Source: Lysobacter gummosus (lineage in GTDB: Bacteria; Pseudomonadota; Gammaproteobacteria; Xanthomonadales; Xanthomonadaceae). Taken from it: a stretch of 64,000 bases of DNA. Every line of letters starts with the position of its first letter. Position 1 is the stretch's first letter. Positions 18,161-28,386 of this stretch are shown here, piece by piece. Made by a program: the position numbers and the translations under genes. Under the pieces are notes generated by a model. The model saw only the letters and a program-made list of their open reading frames with translations. It was not told the DNA's origin and ran no database searches. The stretch is taken from the NCBI RefSeq assembly GCF_001442805.1, contig NZ_CP011131.1, positions 4,278,001 through 4,342,000 on the forward strand, written 5' to 3'.

Positions 18161-18242
18161 CGTCATCCCCGCGAAGGCGGGGATCCAGGGCTTCATCGGG
18201 GCAGGACCATGAAGCCTGCGGATCCCCGCTTTCGCCGGGACT
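18161..18242. repeat. REP-like palindromic repeat (family A variant)
   Basis: CGTCATCCCCGCGAAGGCGG at the left, GATCCCCGCTTTCGCCGGGA at the right. The CCCC variant and the GGGGATCC junction distinguish it from the other copies. Confidence 0.65.
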
Positions 18243-18311
18243 TCAAGCACTCGCCGACTCATCGCACGACACAGCGCACCGCCGCGCGCTACTTCAGCGC
18301 ACCGCACCGCC

Positions 18312-18578
18312 CTACTTCAACTCATCCTCGCTCCGAGGCGCATCCGGCCGTTGCCGGTCCAGCGACTCGCGATAGCGTACGCAGCCGCGCAGAAACGCCG
18401 GCCATTGCGGCACCGCGATCTGCGGTTCAATGCGTTCGGGCAACAGATTCCAAAGCTGCGGGTGATGCCAGCACAACTCGTGCCCGCTGCTGTCGCGATG
18501 CGCGCGGATGCCGGCGCGCAGGCGCCGCACTTGCTCGCGCAACTCCTCCGCGCTCATCGATTGCAGGTCTTCGTCCAT
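18312..18578 (-). CDS. Small hypothetical protein
   Basis: 88 residues from ATG 18578, with GAGG upstream; GTG 18584 is also in frame. An acidic helical N-terminus (MDEDLQSMSAEELREQVRRL) that can form a coiled coil is followed by HELCWHHPQLWNLLPE and VPQWPAFLRGCVRYRESL. No family recognised. Downstream of another hypothetical gene and pntAA in the same direction. Coding composition is good and the RBS supports it. Confidence 0.65.
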   Translation of the reverse strand: MDEDLQSMSAEELREQVRRLRAGIRAHRDSSGHELCWHHPQLWNLLPERIEPQIAVPQWPAFLRGCVRYRESLDRQRPDAPRSEDELK

Positions 18579-18687
18579 CGCCACCGCCTCGCCGTCGCTG
18601 ACCTGGACGCGAGCCTGCGGCCTGCCGCGTTAATTCCATGCGTGCCGCGCATGAGCGCCGCGTAAGCCGCACCGATGCGGCGGCGCC

Positions 18688-19359
18688 TCAGCCCTTGCCG
18701 TCGAGGCGATGCCTGGCCCAGGGAAATTCGCGCGCGTGCAGGGCGAAATACGGACTCGGCAGATTCACCCCGACCCCGGCCAGACCGTCGTGCAAGGCAT
18801 GGCGGATGGCTTCGTCGCCCGGCTCGGGCGGCTTGGTCAGGAACAGCGCCTCGTGCGGGCGATAGCACAGGCTGTATTCGTACTCGACCGCGCCGCCCCA
18901 GAAGAACGCCGAGTGGTACAGCACCGGCACCGACAGCTGCGCCGACAATTCGCCCAGATAACGGCGCAGCGACGGCGGCGGCAGCGAATCGACATCGTCG
19001 GCCAGGTCATCGGCCGACGGCGGCTCGCCGGTGGTGCATTCGAGCAAGTAAGCCGCCAGGCGCCGGCCGATCCGATCCGGCTCCGGGCCCTGATTCTCGC
19101 GCGGCTGCAGGCGTGACCAGTCCAGCGACGGCACGCCGTACCAGGAATCGTCTTCGTCGTCGCTGCGCGTGTCGCGCACCGGACGAATCGCGATCAGGCC
19201 GCCCTCGGGCAGCTCGTGGCGATGCTCGTCGGCGAACCAGTCGTGTCCGTCCAGATCGCGCACCCAGTACGCATACGGCGCCAGCAGCGGATCGCCGGAC
19301 ACCCGCGCGAGCGCTTGCGCGGTGGCCGGCAGCAGGATTTCGTCGGCGAACCAGGTCAT
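18688..19359 (-). CDS. Hypothetical protein downstream of pntAA
   Basis: 223 residues, predicted soluble, acidic and Trp-rich (MTWFADEILLPATAQALARV, YAYWVRDLDGHDWFADEHRH, HSAFFWGGAVEYEYSLCY). No signal peptide, membrane helix or catalytic motif recognised. Starts 6 bp after pntAA ends, so it is almost certainly cotranscribed with it, but homology to transhydrogenase partners was not seen. Confidence 0.7.
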   Translation of the reverse strand: MTWFADEILLPATAQALARVSGDPLLAPYAYWVRDLDGHDWFADEHRHELPEGGLIAIRPVRDTRSDDEDDSWYGVPSLDWSRLQPRENQGPEPDRIGRRLAAYLLECTTGEPPSADDLADDVDSLPPPSLRRYLGELSAQLSVPVLYHSAFFWGGAVEYEYSLCYRPHEALFLTKPPEPGDEAIRHALHDGLAGVGVNLPSPYFALHAREFPWARHRLDGKG

Positions 19360-19365
19360 GCGCGC

Positions 19366-20469
<1,104 letters not shown>

Positions 20470-20864
20470 GCTCCGCTCCGTGCCTCGTTCGATGCATCCT
20501 AGCGGAATGATCGGGGCGCGTGCGATCTTCGATCGATGACGATGCGCCGGGGGATGTCGCGGAAACGGATTGGGGTCACAGCGCGGCGGGGGACAGGTCG
20601 GCTCCGGGGACCGGTGTCCGCCGCCTGCGGGCACAGAAGTCTTTTTGCGAGAGGGGCGCTTTTGTGGGAGGGGCTTCAGCCCCGATGCTGTTCGCTCAGG
20701 TCGCTGCAGGATCAGGGCATCTGATCGGGAAGCATCGGGGCTGAAGCCCTCCCACAAAAGCCCCGCAAAAGCACGCCCACAAAATATCCCCTGCCACAAA
20801 CGACTTCGGGGCTTTCGCCCCGATTCGTGTTCATGCCTATGCGCGCATCCGATCGCCCGAAGGC
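20470..20864. other. Intergenic region with a long inverted repeat
   Basis: Promoter side of pntAA and end of the DUF1631 gene. Holds the family B palindrome at 20659-20760; no gene seen. Confidence 0.6.
20659..20760. repeat. Family B palindromic repeat
   Basis: The left arm (20659-20689, CTTTTGTGGGAGGGGCTTCA then GCCCCGATGCT) pairs with the right arm (20731-20760) with a single extra G, giving a 30-bp near-perfect stem and a 41-nt loop. A related copy lies at 49164-49256 and a half copy at 51137-51170. Confidence 0.85.
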
Positions 20865-23207
20865 TCAGATCACCCGATCCAGATGCCGCCGCACCTGCCG
20901 CATCGCCTCGTCGAAGGCGGTGCGTTCGGCGCCGACCAGCAGCCGGCCGGACGCGGCCAGGATCGCCAGTTCTTCGGCCGAGGCCACCAGGGCGCGCACG
21001 CCGCGTCGGTTCACCAGCAGGAAACGCGAGGTCAGCGGGCTAACCCAGGCGACCTTCACCGCTATGGTCTCGCCCTGGATGTTGGTCAATCGCAGCCAGT
21101 CGCCCGGTTCGAGCTGACGCATGCGCTCGGCCAGCAGCGGATCGTGCGCGACCTGGGCGCTGCCGCTGGCCAGGTACAGGCGGCGCTCCTCAGCCACGTC
21201 TTCTTCGATGTCGGACGCGCTCGGCAAGGGATGCTCGCTGCGTTCCTTGTCCGGCGTGGACAAGGCGCGCACCAGGCCGGCCATGCCGTGCTGGGCGGCG
21301 CTGTCGTCGAGTCCGGAACTGGCCAGGCACTGGACGATGATCGGCTGCAAGGCGAGCAGTTGATCGGCCAGTTCGCGGCCGCGATTTTCCGCCGCCAGCT
21401 TGTCGGCCATCACCAGCGCGTCGCCCAGCGCCATCGCCTGGGCGCGGCGCTTGGGATCGTCGTTTTCGCGCAGCATCACCTGGACCAGATGATGGCGCCA
21501 CGGCGTGGCGATGAAGTCCGCCACCGCCTGGGTCAGGCGCGATTCGCCGATGCGTTCGCGCACGGCCTGATCGGCCTGACTGCGCGCCGCGCCCAGGCGC
21601 TCGCGGCCGTAGGTGGCCTTGGCCGCGCGCTGTTCCTGCAATTCGATCCGGCGCCGGTGCTGCGCCAGCATGGCGTCGAGCTCGGCATGGGCCAGCTCGA
21701 ACACGGCCAGGTCTTCGTTGTAGTCGCAGACGATGCGCTGCGAAATCTCCGAGGCGCGCTCCAGCAGATCGCGATCCTGCGGGGTTTCGCCGTCGTTGCC
21801 TTCGCAGGCCTCGGTGATCGCGTCCAGCAGGCGCCGCGCCGGATGCTCGCGCTTGACGAACACCGCGTTGTCGGTCAGAGCGACCTTCACGTAAGGCATC
21901 ACCAGCCGCGCATACACGCGCCGGGCGCGGTCCTGCAGGGCGTGATTGCGGAACAGCGAGTCGAACAGCAACGCGACCAGATCGATGGCGTCGTCTTCTT
22001 CCGCGCTGAAACAGGTCTGGTCCGGATTGAAGCCCAGGCGCCGGGCGCCGTCGTAGAGCTGATCGCGGATGGTTTCGCCCAGGCGGCCGGACACGGCCAG
22101 CGCGCGCGCGTACGCGTCCGGCGGCTCGGGCTGCAGCAGCGAAGCCATGCCGAGCACTTCTTCCACCCGCAGCTCGCGCCGCGGCGCCATCGAGCGCTGC
22201 GGCTGTTGATGCGTCGGCGGCAGGCCTCCGGCCTTGATCAGGCCTTCGCGCCAGGCGTGCAGTTGCGAGCGCAGTTCGGCCAATTCGCTGGCCATCGCGG
22301 CGACATCGGCCTGCGAGGCCTGCTGCTGCGCGCCGTAACCCGCGCCTGCGTGAGCGGCGCGCGGATCGCCGCCGTAACCGGCGCCGGGCGCGCCGTTGTA
22401 GTCATGGGGCACGGACGCGGCAGCCTCGCGATGCGGAACGGTGTCGAACACGTCGTCGAGCGTATTGCGATCGCGGCGTTCCTCGGCCGCGCGCGCCGGC
22501 GCGTTGGGCGCCGCGCCGCCGGCCATGCCGACGCCGTAGCCGGCGGTGGCCAGCAGATTGTTGATGCGCGCGTACAGGTCGCCGAGCACGCGCGACAGCT
22601 CGAATTCGTATTGGCGGAACAGCCGCAGGCGCAGGCTTTCGTTGACCTGGGCATCGCTGTACAGCGCGGTGAACGCGCGCACCAGGCGATACGGTCCCGA
22701 CGGGTTGGCGCCGGCGGGCGCGCCGATGGCCTGCGACAGCATCTTCAGGCGGCCGTCGAGCATTTCCAGCGGGCGCAGATAGCGCTGTTCCAGCGCTTCG
22801 GTCAGACGCTCGCCGTCGAGGTCGAACGCCAGTTGCTGTTCGCCGACCAGTTGCAGCGGCGAACCGCCCAGGCCGCCGACCGCCGAGCCTGGCGAGCGGA
22901 ACGCCTCGAAGCCCAGGCCGACGTGCTGGCGAAACGCCATGACATGGCTGGCCTGTTGCTGGCGCAGCACCCACAATGCGGCCTGATCTTCGAAATGGTG
23001 ATTGCGACCGTCGCCCTTGAGCGAATCGGCCTTGAGGGCTTCCTCGATCGGTCCGTACAGGGTGCCAGGCAGCCCCCCGAGTTGCTCGAGCGTCTGTCGT
23101 TTGATTTCTTCGAGCACGCGCGACGGATCGGTGCGCGTGGTCTGAACGACGCCGTGCAAGTGACCGGACACGTACGGAGTTCCCCCTGGTGAATACGGCA
23201 TGTCCAT
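20865..23207 (-). CDS. DUF1631 family protein
   Basis: 780 residues, the length typical of DUF1631 proteins, with no signal peptide. Recognisable blocks: EIKRQTLEQLGGLPGTLYGP (N-terminus), a long Gln/Ala-rich helical middle, LVALLFDSLFRNHALQDRAR, YVKVALTDNAVFVKREHPAR, and a C-terminal small domain GDWLRLTNIQGETIAVKVAW ... RFLLVNRRGVRALVASAEEL, resembling PilZ-type beta-barrel sequence. Cytoplasmic, function not established. Single gene with its own intergenic regions on both sides. Confidence 0.85.
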   Translation of the reverse strand: MDMPYSPGGTPYVSGHLHGVVQTTRTDPSRVLEEIKRQTLEQLGGLPGTLYGPIEEALKADSLKGDGRNHHFEDQAALWVLRQQQASHVMAFRQHVGLGFEAFRSPGSAVGGLGGSPLQLVGEQQLAFDLDGERLTEALEQRYLRPLEMLDGRLKMLSQAIGAPAGANPSGPYRLVRAFTALYSDAQVNESLRLRLFRQYEFELSRVLGDLYARINNLLATAGYGVGMAGGAAPNAPARAAEERRDRNTLDDVFDTVPHREAAASVPHDYNGAPGAGYGGDPRAAHAGAGYGAQQQASQADVAAMASELAELRSQLHAWREGLIKAGGLPPTHQQPQRSMAPRRELRVEEVLGMASLLQPEPPDAYARALAVSGRLGETIRDQLYDGARRLGFNPDQTCFSAEEDDAIDLVALLFDSLFRNHALQDRARRVYARLVMPYVKVALTDNAVFVKREHPARRLLDAITEACEGNDGETPQDRDLLERASEISQRIVCDYNEDLAVFELAHAELDAMLAQHRRRIELQEQRAAKATYGRERLGAARSQADQAVRERIGESRLTQAVADFIATPWRHHLVQVMLRENDDPKRRAQAMALGDALVMADKLAAENRGRELADQLLALQPIIVQCLASSGLDDSAAQHGMAGLVRALSTPDKERSEHPLPSASDIEEDVAEERRLYLASGSAQVAHDPLLAERMRQLEPGDWLRLTNIQGETIAVKVAWVSPLTSRFLLVNRRGVRALVASAEELAILAASGRLLVGAERTAFDEAMRQVRRHLDRVI

Positions 23208-23294
23208 TTGCGACTGCCGACGTCAGGATAGTGCCTAGATGCGACCATTTATGTGTCGCCGTTCATTTTTGTGACCAGAGTTCAACTTACTTAA

Positions 23295-23879
23295 ATGGCC
23301 ATCCCCCAACCCGACTTGCTGACCGCCCTAGACAGCCGCCGCTCGATCCCCGCCAAGCAGCTTTCGGCGCCTGGACCGGACGAATCCACCCTCAACCGTA
23401 TGTTGACCTCCGCCGTGCGCGTGCCCGATCACGGCAAGCGCGTGGCGTTCCGCTTCCTGACCATCCAGGGCGACGCGCGCCACACCCTGGGCGAACGCCT
23501 GGCCGCGCGCGGCATGGAAAAATTCCCCGACGCCGGCGCGGCGGCGGTGGAAAAAGACCGCGGCCGCTTCTCGTATGCGCCCTTGATCGTCACCGTGATC
23601 GCCCAGCTCGGCCCGGACGAGAAAATCCCCGAGTTCGAGCGCACCCTGACCGCCGGCTGCGTCTGCTTCGCCCTGCTGCAGGCCGCGCAGGCCTTCGGTT
23701 TCGGCGCGGTCTGGCTGACCGGCTGGCCTGCCTACGACGAACAGGTCGCCCGTTGGCTGGGGCTGCAGGCGGATGAGCATGTGGCGGGATTCATCCATAT
23801 TGGTACGGCGAAGATCGACGCGCCCGAGCGGGAACGCCCGGATGTGGCGACGCTGCTTAGCGAGTGGTCGCCGGTTTGA
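23295..23879 (+). CDS. Nitroreductase family protein
   Basis: 194 residues, an FMN-dependent NAD(P)H oxidoreductase of the small YdjA type. LDSRRSIPAKQLSAPGPDES at the N-terminus carries the FMN-binding R-R-S; AVRVPDHGKRVAFRFLTIQG and GAVWLTGWPAYDEQVARWLG are family blocks. Substrate unknown. Ends 24 bp before the next gene, with which it may be cotranscribed. Confidence 0.85.
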   Translation: MAIPQPDLLTALDSRRSIPAKQLSAPGPDESTLNRMLTSAVRVPDHGKRVAFRFLTIQGDARHTLGERLAARGMEKFPDAGAAAVEKDRGRFSYAPLIVTVIAQLGPDEKIPEFERTLTAGCVCFALLQAAQAFGFGAVWLTGWPAYDEQVARWLGLQADEHVAGFIHIGTAKIDAPERERPDVATLLSEWSPV

Positions 23880-23903
23880 GCGGCCGCGTGTTTGAATGAG
23901 CGC

Positions 23904-24833
23904 ATGAACGACGCACCGCGCACGCCGCTGTATCTGGTCGATGCCAGCCTGTACGTATTCCGGGCCTGGCATTCGATTCCCGACGACTTCCAGGACGCCG
24001 AAGGCTGGCCGAGCAACGCCGTGCACGGCTTCGCCCGCTTCTTGCTGGAACTGATCGAACGCGAGAAGCCGCGCCACATCGCCATCGCCTTCGACGAAGC
24101 GCTGGATTCGTGCTTCCGCAACGAGTTGTATCCGGCCTACAAGGCCAACCGCGAACCCGCGCCGGACGCGCTCAAGCGCCAGTTCGGCCATTGCAAGGCG
24201 CTGTGCAGCGCGCTGGGCCTGTCGGTGCTGGCCGATGTGCAGTACGAGGCCGACGATCTGATCGGCAGCGCGATCGTGGCCATGCGCGGCCACGGCTATC
24301 GCGGCGTGATCGTCTCGGCCGACAAGGATCTGTCGCAGTTGCTGGTCGATAGCGACGAGCAATGGGACTTCGCCCGCGGCGTGCGCTGGACCGCCGACGG
24401 CGTGCCCGCGCGGCAGGGCGTGCTGGCGCGGCAGGTCGCGGACTACCTGGCCCTGACCGGCGATGCGGTCGACAACATTCCCGGCGTGCCCGGCATCGGC
24501 GCCAAGACCGCCGCCGCCCTGCTCGGCCACTTCGACACCCTGGACGCGTTGCTGGCGCGGGTGGAAGAAGTGCCGTTCCTGCGCCTGCGCGGCGCCGCCA
24601 GTGCCGCGGCGCGGCTGCGCGAACATCGCGCCCAGGCGCTGCTGTGCCGGCAGCTGACCACGATCGCGGTGGACGCGCCGCTCGGCGACAGCAGCGGACA
24701 CTTCGTGCGCGGTCCGGCCGACGCGGCGAACCTGCAGGCATTGTGCGACCGCCTGCGCTTCGGCCCGATGACCCGGCGCCGGCTGTTCGACGCGGTCGGG
24801 CTCGACTTCGCCGCGTCACAGGTTCCGTCGTAG
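23904..24833 (+). CDS. Stand-alone 5'-3' exonuclease (PolA N-terminal/FEN-like)
   Basis: 309 residues from ATG 23904; TTG 23892 is in frame but less likely. Matches the 5'-nuclease domain of DNA polymerase I without the polymerase: VDASLYVFRAWHS, IAFDEALDSCFRNELYPAYK, YEADDLIGSAIVAM (metal-binding acidic residues), IVSADKDLSQLL and the H3TH motif GDAVDNIPGVPGIGAKTAAA. It would trim 5' flaps during repair or replication, similar to the Xni/ExoIX group. Longer than Xni (about 250 residues) because of its C-terminal part. Confidence 0.88.
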   Translation: MNDAPRTPLYLVDASLYVFRAWHSIPDDFQDAEGWPSNAVHGFARFLLELIEREKPRHIAIAFDEALDSCFRNELYPAYKANREPAPDALKRQFGHCKALCSALGLSVLADVQYEADDLIGSAIVAMRGHGYRGVIVSADKDLSQLLVDSDEQWDFARGVRWTADGVPARQGVLARQVADYLALTGDAVDNIPGVPGIGAKTAAALLGHFDTLDALLARVEEVPFLRLRGAASAAARLREHRAQALLCRQLTTIAVDAPLGDSSGHFVRGPADAANLQALCDRLRFGPMTRRRLFDAVGLDFAASQVPS

Positions 24834-25023
24834 CATCGGGGCCAGCGGCCCGGGCCCCGAGCGCATTGCCGCCCGCGCCGGCCGGACGCGATAGGCTTGC
24901 ACGGCGAGCGCAGCGTACATCGCTCCGGCCAGACCGGCCCGCCGTGTGCGGACCGGCCGACATCGAACACACCATCAAGCGCAGCGGGCCCCGCGCCCGC
25001 GACGCGACCCCGCGAGGAACGCA

Positions 25024-25590
25024 ATGACGCCAGCAGATCACGCCGCACACGACCAACCGGTCGAAACCATCTACACCGGCCAATGGCTGCGCATGATGCG
25101 CCGGGGTCACTGGGAATACGCCGAGCGCACCCACGGCAAGGGCATGGCGGTGATCATCATCGCCGTCACCCCCGACGACAACATCCTGTTCGTCGAGCAA
25201 TACCGCGTGCCGCTGGCCGCGCGCACCATCGAAATGCCGGCCGGTCTGGTCGGCGACGACCACGCCCACGACACCCTGGAATCGGCCGCCCAGCGCGAGC
25301 TGGTCGAAGAAACCGGCTGGAACCCGGCCCGCGTCGAAGTGCTGCTGACCGGCCCGACCTCGGCCGGCATGAGCAGCGAACGCATCGCCTTCGTGCGCGC
25401 CAGCGAACTGAGCAAAGTCGGCGCCGGCGGCGGCGTCGCTGGCGAGGACATCATCGTCCACGAAGTCCCGCGCGCGCAGGCGCCGGCGTGGCTGATGCAG
25501 AAGCAGGCGGAGGGTTTCGAGCTGGATTTGAAGCTTTGGGCGGGGCTTTGGATGATCGAGCGCAATCCGGATGGGTCGATGGTGGGCTGA
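25024..25590 (+). CDS. Nudix hydrolase (ADP-ribose pyrophosphatase-like)
   Basis: 188 residues from ATG 25024, with GAGGAACGCA upstream. Nudix box: G of MPAGLVGDDHAHDTLESAA followed by QRELVEETGW, matching GX5EX7REUXEEXGU. Also TIYTGQWLRMMRRGHWEYAE, typical of the ADP-ribose diphosphatase (NudF) group; substrate inferred. The last codons carry the left copy of a 22-bp direct repeat whose second copy lies just beyond the far end of the glycan cluster. Convergent with galE. Confidence 0.88.
   Translation: MTPADHAAHDQPVETIYTGQWLRMMRRGHWEYAERTHGKGMAVIIIAVTPDDNILFVEQYRVPLAARTIEMPAGLVGDDHAHDTLESAAQRELVEETGWNPARVEVLLTGPTSAGMSSERIAFVRASELSKVGAGGGVAGEDIIVHEVPRAQAPAWLMQKQAEGFELDLKLWAGLWMIERNPDGSMVG
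25550..25571 (+). repeat. 22-bp direct repeat, left copy (3' end of Nudix gene)
   Basis: Identical over 22 bp to 35976-35997 in the same orientation; the left copy encodes W-MIERNP near the Nudix C-terminus. Similarity continues imperfectly for some 10-15 bp on the right. The two copies bracket the glycan operon. Confidence 0.7.
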
Positions 25591-25644
25591 ACTGGCCCGT
25601 GGAATGAGTCCACCCATCCGTTCGCCTCGGCGCGATGGCGGCTG

Positions 25645-26661
25645 TCAGCGATAGCCGTCTGGATTCAACTGCTGCCAACGCCAACTGTCGGCGCACATCT
25701 CGGCGATGGAACGAGTCGCCTGCCAGCGCAGAAACTCACGCGCCTTGGCGATGTCGGCCCAGCAAGAGGCGACATCGCCCTGGCGCCGCGCCGCGATCGC
25801 GAACGGAATCGCGCGGCCGCAGGCGAGTTCGTACTGGCGGAGCATCTCCAGGACCGACGTACCGCGGCCGGTGCCCAGGTTGACGTTGATCAGTCCCGGG
25901 TTGTCCGCCAGATACCTCAACGCCGCGACGTGCCCTTCGGCTACGTCCAGCACATGCACGTAATCGCGCACCCCGGTGCCGTCGGCGGTCGGATAATCGT
26001 CGCCGAAGATCGTCAGCCGCTCTCTTCGCCCGATCGCCACCTGCGCGATAAACGGAACGAGATTGTTCGGAGTGCCCGTCGGATCCTCGCCGATCAGACC
26101 ACTGGCATGCGCTCCAACCGGATTGAAGTAGCGCAGCGCGGCGATGCGCCAGCTGGGATCGGTGTGGCACAAGTCGCCGAGAATTTCCTCGACCATCAGC
26201 TTGGTGCGCCCGTAAGGGCTCGTCGCGGCGCGCGGCGAGCTCTCGATCAAAGGCATACTCGCCTCCTGCGCATACACTGTCGCCGATGAAGAAAAGACCA
26301 ACTTGGTGACCCGGCATCGCTGCATCGACTTGAGCAGATTCACCGTGCCGCATACGTTGTTGTCGTAATACTTCAGCGGCCGCTGCGAAGACTCCCCCAC
26401 CGCCTTCCAGCCGGCGAAGTGGATCACCGAATCGATATCGCCGCCCATAAGCAGCGCGTCCAGAGCCTTGGCGTCGTTTATATCCGCATCCACGACATCG
26501 ACCCGGGCACCGGTGATGCGTTCCAGTCGCTCCAGCACGCGCGCCGAACTATTGCTGAAATTGTCCAGGATCAGGCACGCGAAGCCCGCCTCGCGCAGCG
26601 CCACGTAGGTGTGCGAGCCGATGTATCCGGCGCCGCCTGTGATCAGGACCTTGCCGCTCAC
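25645..26661 (-). CDS. galE: UDP-glucose 4-epimerase
   Basis: 338 residues from GTG 26661, with GAAGG 6 nt upstream; the frame is open to 26709 without signal. Interconverts UDP-glucose and UDP-galactose, supplying sugar nucleotide for glycan synthesis. NAD-binding VLITGGAGYIGSHT at the N-terminus, VIHFAGWKAVGES, FSSSATVYA, catalytic YGRTK (Y-x3-K), ALRYFNPVGAHASGLIGEDP, and DYVHVLDVAEGHVAALRYL. Last gene of the surface-glycan operon. The LicD-like gene starts upstream at 27630. Confidence 0.95.
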   Translation of the reverse strand: MSGKVLITGGAGYIGSHTYVALREAGFACLILDNFSNSSARVLERLERITGARVDVVDADINDAKALDALLMGGDIDSVIHFAGWKAVGESSQRPLKYYDNNVCGTVNLLKSMQRCRVTKLVFSSSATVYAQEASMPLIESSPRAATSPYGRTKLMVEEILGDLCHTDPSWRIAALRYFNPVGAHASGLIGEDPTGTPNNLVPFIAQVAIGRRERLTIFGDDYPTADGTGVRDYVHVLDVAEGHVAALRYLADNPGLINVNLGTGRGTSVLEMLRQYELACGRAIPFAIAARRQGDVASCWADIAKAREFLRWQATRSIAEMCADSWRWQQLNPDGYR

Positions 26662-26715
26662 GACACAGCCTTCGGACGGAACACCACCTGGCGACGCATC
26701 CGGCCCCAAGCGAGG

Positions 26716-27630
26716 TCAGGTGATGTCGGCATACTGGGAATAGTTCCATTGGTGTTGCCAACCGGCCTGCGGCGTGCGCCAACTGGGTCCGTAGACATGA
26801 CCGAGATAGATCTCAGGCTGGGCCGGAAGCGCAAGCGCCACGCCGAACAGCGCCCGCTCGCTGGACGGAAATACCGATTCCCAGGCAATGGCGGACCTGG
26901 GGCCTGGAATCGCCGCGAGCATCCCGCCTTCGTTCAAGCCGATAAAAACGTCGATGTCCGCGCTCATGTCCGGCTTGCCGACTTTGAGAAACGCGGGCCA
27001 ACGCCCGATCACCTCGTAACCGTGCGCGACAAGGAAATCGCCGACATCCGCCACGCCCGCGCCGAAAGTCGGATAACGCTCCATGTTCAAACCCACCAGC
27101 ACATCCAGATCGTCGTCGTGCGGCGACAGATCGTCACTGCGAACGCACGACAGCGTCGCTCCATAAGCAAGGCAGGCGTTGCCGTAGCGGTCGCGGAGCA
27201 GTTCCAGTACCGCGGCGGCGTTCTTCAGATACTCGACCTTCTCCATCCGGCTCCAGAATCGGAACGAACGCACCAGGCCGTGACTGGTGATCTCCACGCC
27301 CGCGCCGAGAACATAGAATTCGTTGATATGCGAAAGAACGGCGCGGACCTGCTTGTTGTCCATTCCGAGCGCACAAGCCTCTCCCAGCTTCTCGCTCAGA
27401 TTCAGGCGTTCGTCTCGCATAAGGCCACCGATGACCGAACGGAAGAACGCGACTTCCACGAACTCGGCCAGGCCGAAGTCGCGTATCAGCGCATCGATCT
27501 GCTCCAGATAGCCTGTCGCATCGCCGCCGACGACCAGCCTCCCCGCGAAAGGAACCTCCTTCGGCGACAAGCTCATCGCGAACCGATGGAAGAGCGCCGG
27601 CACCTCATGAAAAAAGTCGGCGAGGTTCAT
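26716..27630 (-). CDS. LicD-like nucleotidyl/phosphotransferase family protein
   Basis: 304 residues from ATG 27630; GTG 27660 overlaps the methyltransferase stop as GTGA and is an alternative start. The core LAYGATLSCVRSDDLSPHDD followed by DLDVLV matches the LicD pattern (G-x-LL-x-R ... D-D-D-I/L-D) of enzymes that transfer phosphorylcholine or similar phospho-substituents to surface glycans; here probably a glycan modification. The N-terminal about 110 residues are distinct and of unknown role. Follows the methyltransferase directly, so likely cotranslated. Acceptor and donor cannot be read from the sequence. Confidence 0.75.
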   Translation of the reverse strand: MNLADFFHEVPALFHRFAMSLSPKEVPFAGRLVVGGDATGYLEQIDALIRDFGLAEFVEVAFFRSVIGGLMRDERLNLSEKLGEACALGMDNKQVRAVLSHINEFYVLGAGVEITSHGLVRSFRFWSRMEKVEYLKNAAAVLELLRDRYGNACLAYGATLSCVRSDDLSPHDDDLDVLVGLNMERYPTFGAGVADVGDFLVAHGYEVIGRWPAFLKVGKPDMSADIDVFIGLNEGGMLAAIPGPRSAIAWESVFPSSERALFGVALALPAQPEIYLGHVYGPSWRTPQAGWQHQWNYSQYADIT

Positions 27631-27656
27631 GGCCGAGCCCGTGCCCACGGCCGTCG

Positions 27657-28304
27657 TCACGCAGCCGCCGCCCGGGTGCACACCAACCGCGCGGTATGCG
27701 CGTCGTCTGCGCGGTATTTCGCATAGCCGAAGCCTTCCACCAGGTAATCGACTTGGAGACCGCTCGCGCCCAACCGGGCGACCAATCTCGCCGGCTCGAT
27801 ATAGCGCCTGAAATGGCCTGGCGTTTCCTTTCGCAACATGCTGTCGCGATGGGTCCGGAATTCGACGGCGAGTATCGAACGCTCGCAGACCAGCTCGCTG
27901 GCGATCTTGATGAACGAGGCCTCCGCCTCCTCGTCGATCGCGTGCAGAAAAAACCGCGCATAGACGACGACAGGACCGCCGTTCAGATGGGCGCGCAGGG
28001 TTTCGGACAAGCTCGCCGATCCGACCTCGTCGCACACGAACGCGGCACGGTCCGACAGGCCCAGTTCGTCGCGCCGGCGCAAACACAACTCCACCGCGAC
28101 CGGCGAGGCGTCCACGCCCACCACCCGGCATCCGTGCCTGGCGAAGAACAAGGCATCGCGCCCCGTCCCGCAGCCCACGTCCACGATCGTTCGTCCAGTG
28201 CCGATCTCGCCGATGACGAAAGCGGCGAATTGCGAAGGAGATTCGGAAACCACGCCGGAGGCTGCGTCGTAGTACGAATTCCAATAGAGGTTGCCTTGAT
28301 TCAT
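27657..28304 (-). CDS. Class I SAM-dependent methyltransferase
   Basis: 215 residues. SAM-binding motif I VDVGCGTGRDALFFARHG (about residues 41-58), followed by VVGVDASPVAVELC. VVVYARFFLHAIDEEAEASF is the post-motif region. The N-terminus NQGNLYWNSYYDAA resembles methyltransferases of O-antigen and capsule clusters, where the chain end is methylated. Upstream AAGGG at moderate spacing. Stop overlaps a possible start of the next gene. Confidence 0.88.
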   Translation of the reverse strand: MNQGNLYWNSYYDAASGVVSESPSQFAAFVIGEIGTGRTIVDVGCGTGRDALFFARHGCRVVGVDASPVAVELCLRRRDELGLSDRAAFVCDEVGSASLSETLRAHLNGGPVVVYARFFLHAIDEEAEASFIKIASELVCERSILAVEFRTHRDSMLRKETPGHFRRYIEPARLVARLGASGLQVDYLVEGFGYAKYRADDAHTARLVCTRAAAA

Positions 28305-28386
28305 GCGGATCGAGCCCTTGAAGCGATGCCGAAAGAAGCGACACGAGCGCCGTGCCTGCCGTTGAAACCGACCGGATCGATCCGCT

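Larger units (their letters stand above)
17928..18311. other. Intergenic region with two family A repeats
   Basis: No gene seen. Contains the repeats at 17954-18064 and 18161-18242. Confidence 0.6.

Noticed and set aside
27630..27660. GTG 27660 as LicD-like start
   Set aside because: Not excluded, but ATG 27630 was preferred because neither start has a strong SD and the extra ten residues show no conserved feature.
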